DNA of 59,517 nucleotides from contig SCRO01000049.1 of the NCBI GenBank assembly GCA_004298505.1, forward strand, positions 1-59,517, in the 5' to 3' direction. Source of the DNA: Rhodanobacter sp. Its GTDB lineage: Bacteria > Pseudomonadota > Gammaproteobacteria > Xanthomonadales > Rhodanobacteraceae. A program made the translations under genes and the position numbers. Below the pieces are notes generated by a model. It saw only the letters and a list, made by a program, of their open reading frames with translations, made no database searches and was not told the DNA's origin. This document shows positions 53,647-59,517 of this stretch, piece after piece. How positions within the stretch are numbered: position 1 is the stretch's first letter; every line of letters begins with the position of its first letter.

Positions 53647-54807
53647 CTAGATGCGGCCTTGCGAAGCGGCGGAGAAAATCTCGCCAGCTCCCTGCAAATC
53701 CAGTGGTACCGGATTACCGGCAGCAGAGGGGTCGGCAATTGCCATCTCGGCAATCAAATCGGCCTGGCGATCATCCACTCCCAACTCACCCAACGTGTGC
53801 GGCACGCCGATGTCTTTGCGCAGCTTGAGCACGAAGGCGAGGAAGCTGTCGAAGCCGGGGGCCGGCAGCTGCAGGTAAGCCGCCAGTCGGGTGATGCGAT
53901 CCTCGATCGCTGCACGATTGAACTTGAGCACGTACGGCATGAAGGTGGCATTGGTCATGCCATGATGGGTGTCATACACAGCACCGACTGGATGTGAGAG
54001 CGCATGCATACCGCCGAGACCTTTTTGAAACGCGGTCGCGCCCATCAGTGCGGCCGCCATCATCTCGGCGCGCGCATCGAGATCGTCGGGTGTGCGTACC
54101 GCGCGAACCAGGGACTTGACCACCAAGCGCATGCCTTCGACCGCAATGCCATCGGCCATCGGATGAAAGCCTGGCGCGCAGTACGCTTCCAGACAATGAG
54201 AGAGTGCATCCATGCCCGTGCCGGCGGTGATCTTCGGCGGCATGCCGACGGTAAGCGCGGGATCGCAGATGACTATGCGCGGCATCATCTTCGGATGAAA
54301 AATGATCCGCTTGGTGTGTGTGCGTTCGTCGGTGATCACGCCGGCACGGCCAACTTCGGAGCCAGTACCTGCCGTGGTTGGCACCGCAATCACCGGGGCC
54401 ATGCCATCGGCATCGGCGCGCGTCCACCAGTCGCCGATGTCCTCGAAGTCCCATACCGGCCTCGTCTGACCGCTCATGAAAGCAACGAGTTTGCCCATGT
54501 CCAAGCCACTGCCACCACCGAAGGCGACCACACCATCATGATGGCCGGCACGATACGCCTCCAGACCAGCAAGCAGATTTGCCTCGATCGGGTTCGGCTT
54601 GAGATCGGAAAACAACGCGGCGCCCAGGCCGGCGGCAAGCAGAGAGTCTACGGCCGCAACCGTGATCGGCACGTGCGCCAATCCGCTGTCTGTGACCAGC
54701 AAGGGGCGCAGGATACCCTGGCTGCGACAGGCCTCGGCCAGTTCCTTGATGCGCCCGACGCCGAATTTGATCGCCGTAGGGTAATTCCAGTTTGCGACAG
54801 TGCTCAT
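53647..54807 (-). CDS. iron-containing alcohol dehydrogenase
   Basis: A 386-residue group III alcohol dehydrogenase. GGGSGLDMGKLVAF binds NAD(P) phosphate; PTTAGTGSEVGRAGVI follows, and the metal ligands are in TAGTGMDALSHCLEAY and ALSHPVGAVYDTHHGMTNA (Asp and three His). It starts 2 bases after the ALDH stop. Together with the ALDH and the PuuA-type enzyme, it would oxidise an N-gamma-glutamylated amino alcohol to the aldehyde. A simple 1-alcohol role is also possible. Confidence 0.94.
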   Translation of the reverse strand: MSTVANWNYPTAIKFGVGRIKELAEACRSQGILRPLLVTDSGLAHVPITVAAVDSLLAAGLGAALFSDLKPNPIEANLLAGLEAYRAGHHDGVVAFGGGSGLDMGKLVAFMSGQTRPVWDFEDIGDWWTRADADGMAPVIAVPTTAGTGSEVGRAGVITDERTHTKRIIFHPKMMPRIVICDPALTVGMPPKITAGTGMDALSHCLEAYCAPGFHPMADGIAVEGMRLVVKSLVRAVRTPDDLDARAEMMAAALMGATAFQKGLGGMHALSHPVGAVYDTHHGMTNATFMPYVLKFNRAAIEDRITRLAAYLQLPAPGFDSFLAFVLKLRKDIGVPHTLGELGVDDRQADLIAEMAIADPSAAGNPVPLDLQGAGEIFSAASQGRI

Positions 54808-54809
54808 GA

Positions 54810-56201
54810 TCAGATCTCGTAACGCAGGTGGAAGGACTTCGGACGGGTCAGCATTTCATAGCCGATGCGCGACAAGGTGACACCGCGGCCGGTGTTCTTG
54901 ACGCCGGTCCAGGCTAGTGCGGGATCGAGCGCATCGCAGCGATTCATGAACACCGTGCCGGTTTCTATTTCGTCGCCGATCCGTTCGGCTGCTTCCAGAT
55001 CGGACGTCCATATCGATGCCGTAAGGCCGAATTCGCTGTCGTTCATCAGCGCAATCGCTTGTTCGTCGCTATCGACCGCCATGATGCCGACCACCGGCCC
55101 GAAACTTTCATCGCGCATCAACGACATCCGGTGGGTGACGTCCACCAATATCTGCGGCGCCAGATAGGCGCTGCCCGGCGCATCGGCAGGGAAGGTTTTC
55201 GGATCGATCAGCGCCTTCGCGCCCAGCGCCATGGCCTCGGCAATCTGCTTGCGCACGAACTCGGCCGCGGCCGGCTTGATCACCGGGCCGAGTGTGGTCG
55301 TTTTGTCCAGCGGGTTGCCAAGTTGGTACTGGCGAGTGAGCGCGACGAAGCGTTCGAGAAAATCCGGGTAAACGATTTTATCGACGTAGATGCGCTCGAT
55401 ACCGCAGCAGCTTTGCCCGGAATTGAAGAAGCTGCCATCGACCAGGTTTTCCACGCTATGATCAAGGTTGGCATCGGCGCGCACATAGGCCGGATCCTTG
55501 CCGCCGAGCTCGAGCCCGAGGCCCAGGAAGCGACCAACCGCGGCGGCTTCCATCGCCCTGCCGCCGCTGACCGAACCGGTGAAGTTGATCTGATGCACGC
55601 GACCCGAGCCGATGATCGCCGCCGTTTGAGCATGATCGAGCACCATATTCTGGAACAATCCGGCCGGCAAGTTGGCGCGGCGAAAAGCTTCGGCAAAGCG
55701 TTCGCCGACCAATAGAGTTTGCGTGGCGTGCTTGAGGATGACGCTGTTGCCGGCCATCAACGCCGGGATGATCGAATTCACTGCCGTGAGGTAGGGATAG
55801 TTCCATGGCGCGATCACGAGCACCGTACCTAGTGGTTCGTGCTTGATGTGGCGACGGAAACCAGCCTTCGGTTCGGGCTCGACCGGCGCCAGAACCTCGG
55901 GCGCGATCGCGATCATGTGACGGGCGCGCTCTTCGAAACCTCGCAGTTCACCAGCGCCATAGCGCACCGGGCGACCCATCTGCCAGGCCAGTTCGGGAAC
56001 GATGTTCTCGCACATCCCGATCATTGCATCTACGGCTGCGCTGCAATAGGCGGCGCGCTCGGCCAGCGACCGGCGTTTCCATTGCGCCTGTGCGCTCGCC
56101 GCTGCAGTCAGCGCGTGATCGATCTGTGCGGGGGCGGCATAGCGGCGCTCGACGTAGACCTTGCCATCGACCGGTGACACCAGTTGTATGTTTGCTGTCA
56201 T
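54810..56201 (-). CDS. NAD(P)-dependent aldehyde dehydrogenase
   Basis: A 463-residue ALDH. The catalytic Cys is in FFNSGQSCCGIERIYV (about residue 260), the general base Glu in LGLELGGKDPAYV (about 225), and the Rossmann motif is in NFTGSVSGGRAMEAA. EPLGTVLVIAPWNYPYLTAV is the substrate-tunnel signature. It lies 7 bases from the synthetase stop and 2 bases before the alcohol dehydrogenase, so the three are one operon. Probably oxidises the aldehyde made by that alcohol dehydrogenase to the carboxylate. Confidence 0.95.
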   Translation of the reverse strand: MTANIQLVSPVDGKVYVERRYAAPAQIDHALTAAASAQAQWKRRSLAERAAYCSAAVDAMIGMCENIVPELAWQMGRPVRYGAGELRGFEERARHMIAIAPEVLAPVEPEPKAGFRRHIKHEPLGTVLVIAPWNYPYLTAVNSIIPALMAGNSVILKHATQTLLVGERFAEAFRRANLPAGLFQNMVLDHAQTAAIIGSGRVHQINFTGSVSGGRAMEAAAVGRFLGLGLELGGKDPAYVRADANLDHSVENLVDGSFFNSGQSCCGIERIYVDKIVYPDFLERFVALTRQYQLGNPLDKTTTLGPVIKPAAAEFVRKQIAEAMALGAKALIDPKTFPADAPGSAYLAPQILVDVTHRMSLMRDESFGPVVGIMAVDSDEQAIALMNDSEFGLTASIWTSDLEAAERIGDEIETGTVFMNRCDALDPALAWTGVKNTGRGVTLSRIGYEMLTRPKSFHLRYEI

Positions 56202-56208
56202 GAGATTC

Positions 56209-57579
56209 TCAGTAACGCTCGAAGCCGCGCTGAAGTTCCCAATCGGTCACCCGGCGGTCGTATTCCATCTGTTCCCAGTTGGCTGTGTGCACGTAGTGCT
56301 CGATGACTTCATCGCCGAAGGCCTGGCGTAACATCGTCGATGCGTTCAACGCCACACTCGCGCCACGCAGCGTCTTCGACACTTCCGGAAGTTTGTCGCC
56401 GTAGTAAGCGTCGCCTTCGAATGGTGCGTCCAAGGTCAGCTGCTCGTCGATCCCAGCCAAGCCAGCAGCGATCAGTGCCGCAAAGGCCAGGTAGGGATTC
56501 AGGTCAGCGCCACCGATGCGACACTCGATGCGGATACCTTTGCCACCCTCGGCACAAAGCCGGAAACCGGCGGTGCGGTTGTCGCGACTCCAGACCGCCT
56601 GGGTTGGTGCGAACGTGCCTGTCTGGAAGCGTTTGTAAGAGTTGATGTATGGGGCCAGGAAGTAGGTAATGTCATTGGCGTACTTGATCTGGCCGGCAAC
56701 CCAGGAGCGCATCAGGGTCGACATGCCGAACTCGGCCGAGGCATCGAAGAACAACGGTTTTTTGCCCGCAAGGTCCCAGAGCGAATTGTGGATGTGGCTG
56801 CTGGAGCCGGCGAGGTCGTAGCGCCACTTGGCCATGAATGTGATCGACTTGCCTTGCAGCAGCGCGATCTCCTTGCAGGCGTTCTTGATGATCGCGTGGC
56901 GATCGGCCATCTCCAATGCTTCGCAGTAGCGGACGTTGATCTCCTCCTGCCCCGGACCCCATTCGCCCTTGGAATTTTCCACCGGTACGCCCGCGGCCTG
57001 CAGATGCTTGCGGATCGCGCGCATCACCGGTTCTTCACGCGTAGTCTGCAGGATGTTGTAGTCCTCGATGTAACGACCAGCGGTTCTGGGCTTCTGGTAA
57101 TTCTTCTCGTGGATGTCCTCGTAGGTTTCGTCGAACAGGTAGAACTCTAGTTCCGAGGCGAACATGCCGGCGAAGCCGCGTTCGGTCAGGCGCGCGACCT
57201 GCCTTTTCAGGATGCCACGCGGGCTGTGCGGCAGGTCGTGCTGGTGATGGTCCTGCACGTCGCACAGAACCAGCGCAGTGCCCGCGAGCCATGGCACGCG
57301 ACGCATGGTGTTGAGATCCGGCTTGACCACGAAATCGCCGTAGCCCTTGGCCCAGCTGGTGGCTGCATAACCGGGTACCGGTTCCATGTCGATGTCGTTG
57401 GCGAGCAGGTAATTGCAGCAATGTGTCTCCTCGTGGCCGCTGTCGAGGAAATACTCGGCTTGGAATCGCTTGCCGATCAGACGGCCCTGCATATCCACCA
57501 TGCACGCGAGCACCGTGTCGATCTCACCGCTGGCGACAGCACTTCGGAGATCATCGAGACTGAAAGGTTTCTGGGCCAT
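56209..57579 (-). CDS. glutamine synthetase-family gamma-glutamyl-amine synthetase (PuuA/GlnA4 type)
   Basis: A 456-residue type I GS-like enzyme. The beta-grasp N-terminal domain is ~1-110 and the catalytic domain has SELEFYLFD, GSSSHIHNSLWD (where GS has GxGxHxHxSL), and SRDNRTAGFRLC. It ends without an adenylylation Tyr loop that is clear to me. PuuA ligates putrescine to glutamate; Streptomyces GlnA4 ligates ethanolamine. The neighbours (Fe-alcohol dehydrogenase, ALDH, amidase-like) suit an amino alcohol. It is not an ammonia-assimilating GlnA, in my reading. Confidence 0.9.
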   Translation of the reverse strand: MAQKPFSLDDLRSAVASGEIDTVLACMVDMQGRLIGKRFQAEYFLDSGHEETHCCNYLLANDIDMEPVPGYAATSWAKGYGDFVVKPDLNTMRRVPWLAGTALVLCDVQDHHQHDLPHSPRGILKRQVARLTERGFAGMFASELEFYLFDETYEDIHEKNYQKPRTAGRYIEDYNILQTTREEPVMRAIRKHLQAAGVPVENSKGEWGPGQEEINVRYCEALEMADRHAIIKNACKEIALLQGKSITFMAKWRYDLAGSSSHIHNSLWDLAGKKPLFFDASAEFGMSTLMRSWVAGQIKYANDITYFLAPYINSYKRFQTGTFAPTQAVWSRDNRTAGFRLCAEGGKGIRIECRIGGADLNPYLAFAALIAAGLAGIDEQLTLDAPFEGDAYYGDKLPEVSKTLRGASVALNASTMLRQAFGDEVIEHYVHTANWEQMEYDRRVTDWELQRGFERY

Positions 57580-57645
57580 TTTCGAGGTGTCCTGTATGAA
57601 GGGTTGCGAATGGGTCCGGGGGTCATGCCGGGGTTTCCGGAAGCT

Positions 57646-58419
57646 TCAGTTTCCTGCCAGCGTTTGCGTCAGCGCGGTGGAGAGCACATCGTTCAACGTA
57701 TGCGCCCAATGTTTTTGTTCGACTTCATCGAGTTGGTCGTTGCGCACCTCGATCATCACGCTATGCAGGCCGCGCGCCTCACCGTGTCGCGTCAGACTGT
57801 GGTACACCCCATCCAAGGGTCCGTACGGAAGGTTGTCGCCGACGCACAGATCCGGGTCGGCAGTCAACGATTGCAGCAACTTGTCGGCCAGCAGGCGATC
57901 TCGTTGCGAAATGACGCCGATGTGCCACGGGCGGTCGACGCCGAGGTAGCACGGTGAGAACGAATGGATGGAAACCACTCCGGTAACTAGGCCCATGCGC
58001 AAACGCTGGTCGATCAGCGCGCCCAGCTCACGGTGGAACGGATCATAGATACGCTGCTTGCGCAGCTTGCGTTCGGCGGCGGAAAGCCGCGCATTGCCGG
58101 GAATACGCGTGTCTTCGCTGTGGGTGATGATCGAATCGCTGGCATCGGTCGAGCGGTTCACGTCAAGCATCAGTCGGGAGTACGTCGCGTGAACCAGCGG
58201 GGCGTCAAGCAGTGCGGCCAGTTTCTTCGCCAAGCCGAGCGCACCGATATCCCAATTTATGTGCCTGAGCTGGTCGGCGGGACTCAGGCCGAGTCCGTCA
58301 TAGGCCGGCGGAATGAAATGACTGGCGTGTTCGCAGACCAGCACGATGTCGCCACGGCCGTGCCGATTGAGTACGGCCACCGGGGGCTGGCACAGACCAC
58401 CGGCAGTATTGGCAGGCAA
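57646..58419 (-). CDS. N-formylglutamate amidohydrolase-family protein
   Basis: A 257-residue member of the FGase/HutG-2 superfamily. VLVCEHASHFIPPAYDGLG gives the first metal site, and GVVSIHSFSPCYLG and MIEVRNDQLDE the rest of the pocket. It starts at TTG 58417-58419, the only start before this motif with no better choice. First gene of the minus-strand operon, 66 bases before the synthetase gene. In a gamma-glutamylation route it could release glutamate from the final gamma-glutamyl amide; it is not proof of histidine breakdown because no other hut gene is present. Confidence 0.9.
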   Translation of the reverse strand: MPANTAGGLCQPPVAVLNRHGRGDIVLVCEHASHFIPPAYDGLGLSPADQLRHINWDIGALGLAKKLAALLDAPLVHATYSRLMLDVNRSTDASDSIITHSEDTRIPGNARLSAAERKLRKQRIYDPFHRELGALIDQRLRMGLVTGVVSIHSFSPCYLGVDRPWHIGVISQRDRLLADKLLQSLTADPDLCVGDNLPYGPLDGVYHSLTRHGEARGLHSVMIEVRNDQLDEVEQKHWAHTLNDVLSTALTQTLAGN

Positions 58420-58438
58420 GGTCTTGATGATTTTTCCC

Positions 58439-58468
58439 TTGTAATAATTATTACGTATGTGATATATA
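58439..58468 (+). promoter_or_regulatory. candidate promoter of the RpiR-type regulator gene
   Basis: TTGTAA at 58439-58444 and TATATA at 58463-58468 are spaced by 18 bases, about 70 bases before the regulator start. The -35 overlaps the palindrome at 58441-58454. Prediction only. Confidence 0.4.
58441..58454. promoter_or_regulatory. 14-bp perfect palindrome, candidate RpiR-type operator
   Basis: GTAATAATTATTAC is its own reverse complement. It lies in the gap between the divergent amidohydrolase operon and the regulator gene, in an AT-rich setting, and overlaps the likely promoter of the regulator. RpiR-family proteins are dimers that bind palindromes, so this is the natural operator for both directions. 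Confidence 0.6.
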
Positions 58469-58536
58469 ACCGCTGTTCCTGTTAAAGCTCTAACATTCAG
58501 ACGAACTTGTCAAGTAGGGAGCGAGTGGAGGGATTG

Positions 58537-59400
58537 ATGGCCAAGACCACCGTGGAAAAGCTACGCGAAGGCCTGGACGGTTTTTCTGCCACCGAGCGTC
58601 GCGTGGCGTACCAATTGCTGGCCGAGTACCCGGTGGCTGGATTGCAGAGCGCGACCGACCTGGCGCGTGCGGTGGGGGTCAGCCCGCCCACAGTGCTGCG
58701 CTTGGTCGGTCGCCTGGGTTTCGGTTCCTACCTGGACTTCCAGCGCAGCCTGCGCGAGGAACTGGCGGCGCAATTAAGTTCGCCACTGGCCAAGCAGCCA
58801 GCAACGAAACCGGCTCGACGCATGGGTTCGCAACCGGTGCAGGCGGATTTTTTCGAAACCGTATTGCACAACGTGCAGGAAACCTTTGCCAACCTTCCGA
58901 AGGGCGAATTCGATGGCGCGGTGCAATTGCTGTCCGATTCCCGGCTGCGCATTCATCTGGTTGGCGGGCGTTTCACCGATGCCCTGGCGCTATATCTGTC
59001 GGTGCATCTGCGCATTCTGCGGCCGGGCGTGAGTCACCTGCAGGAGCAGGAGTCAAACTGGCGGGATCAGTTGCTCGACATGAACAAGCGCGACGTGTTG
59101 CTGGTGTTCGATATCCGCCGTTACCAACCGAGCTTGCAGCGGCTGGCACATGCCGCGGCCGCCCGGCAGGCCCGGATCATTCTGCTTACCGATCAATGGC
59201 TGTCGCCGATCGTGCGCGTGGCCACCCATGTCCTCTCGGCTCGGGTGGCGGTGCCCTCGATGTGGGACTCCTGCACGGCGCTGATGGCGCTTTCCGAGTC
59301 CTTGCTGGCGGAGGTCAGTCGGCAGGGTTGGGAAAAAAGCCGGCGACGAATCAAGGAGCTCGAGGACATGCGCGGGCAGCTGGTCGATACCGACGGTTAG
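58537..59400 (+). CDS. MurR/RpiR-family transcriptional regulator
   Basis: A 287-residue regulator: HTH_6 DNA-binding domain at residues ~5-80 (ATERRVAYQLLAEYPVAGLQ, ARAVGVSPPTVLRLVGRLGF) and a SIS sugar/amino-sugar-like effector domain from ~110 (IHLVGGRFTDALALYLSVHL). I start at ATG 58537-58539 (MAKTTVEKL), which has GGAGGG upstream; a TTG start 30 bases before is less likely. It is divergent from the amidohydrolase-synthetase operon and probably represses it and itself through the palindrome at 58441. The effector is unknown. Confidence 0.93.
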   Translation: MAKTTVEKLREGLDGFSATERRVAYQLLAEYPVAGLQSATDLARAVGVSPPTVLRLVGRLGFGSYLDFQRSLREELAAQLSSPLAKQPATKPARRMGSQPVQADFFETVLHNVQETFANLPKGEFDGAVQLLSDSRLRIHLVGGRFTDALALYLSVHLRILRPGVSHLQEQESNWRDQLLDMNKRDVLLVFDIRRYQPSLQRLAHAAAARQARIILLTDQWLSPIVRVATHVLSARVAVPSMWDSCTALMALSESLLAEVSRQGWEKSRRRIKELEDMRGQLVDTDG

Positions 59401-59478
59401 TTCTACTGTGTTATTAAATACGCATGACTCTCCGATGCGCTTTTCCGCAGCAAGGGCATCGTGACAGGTGTCGAGCGA

Positions 59479-59517
59479 TGACGCGGGCGAGACGGAAGCG
59501 CAAGGTCGCGATCGAGC
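59479..59517 (+). CDS. possible start of a further gene, cut by window edge
   Basis: An ATG followed by codons for TRARRKRKVAIE is open to the window end. The composition is basic and too short to identify. It may be a real start or a chance frame. Confidence 0.2.

Noticed and set aside
57646..58419. Histidine utilisation (hutG) reading of the amidohydrolase gene
   Set aside because: No other hut gene is present in the window and the neighbours are amine and alcohol enzymes. The family alone does not show histidine breakdown.

Overview
The window looks like a chromosome segment of a high-GC gammaproteobacterium of the Xanthomonadales, most likely Rhodanobacteraceae or Xanthomonadaceae. The evidence is the order lysM-dprA-topA-tsaC divergent from def-fmt-rsmB, a 623-residue RpoD, an aryl-polyene/xanthomonadin-type ligase at the left edge, and tandem CCCGAAT heptamers in an intergenic region. 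The assignment rests on gene content only.

Positions 1-20940 are core genome: housekeeping genes (tsaC, topA, dprA, a LysM protein, def, fmt, rsmB), then a cell-surface glycan block at 9.0-18.2 kb (two ArnT-like membrane glycosyltransferases, an O-antigen ligase-like protein, two GT2 enzymes, a CDP-glycerol transferase-like protein, a TPR protein and an LpxL-type acyltransferase), then dtd and rpoD. A very strong stem-loop follows rpoD, and then a CAU tRNA that I read as tRNA-Ile2.

Right after the tRNA the base composition visibly drops and an accessory region starts. It is bounded by degraded ISL3-type transposase fragments, an N-terminal piece at 20.95-21.3 kb and a C-terminal piece at 46.6-46.98 kb, the latter next to a broken IS630 element. 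Between them about 17 genes lie on the minus strand: an Asp/Glu-racemase-family protein, SnoaL-like protein, CaiB-type CoA-transferase, HMG-CoA-lyase-type aldolase, a YCF48/RND/DUF1302/DUF1329 envelope module, an SDR, HyuA/HyuB hydantoinase subunits, a cysteine hydrolase, an MDR dehydrogenase, LeuC/LeuD-type hydratase, a PrpR-type sigma-54 activator and a VOC protein. An enoyl-CoA hydratase is divergent. I found a good sigma-54 promoter with an 18-bp palindrome upstream at the head of this array, which fits control by the PrpR-type activator. The substrate is unknown. LeuC carries an in-frame deletion that removes one of its iron-sulfur ligands.

From 47.0 to 59.4 kb lies a nitrogen-compound region: a dimethylglycine/sarcosine dehydrogenase-type flavoprotein, a choline/ethanolamine-kinase-like phosphotransferase, a TorF-type porin, an aldehyde dehydrogenase relic, and then a likely operon (N-formylglutamate amidohydrolase-like, PuuA-type glutamine synthetase homologue, aldehyde dehydrogenase, iron alcohol dehydrogenase, amino acid/amine permease) divergent from an RpiR-type regulator, with a perfect 14-bp palindrome between them. 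The enzyme set fits a gamma-glutamylation route for an amino alcohol such as ethanolamine. That is an inference.
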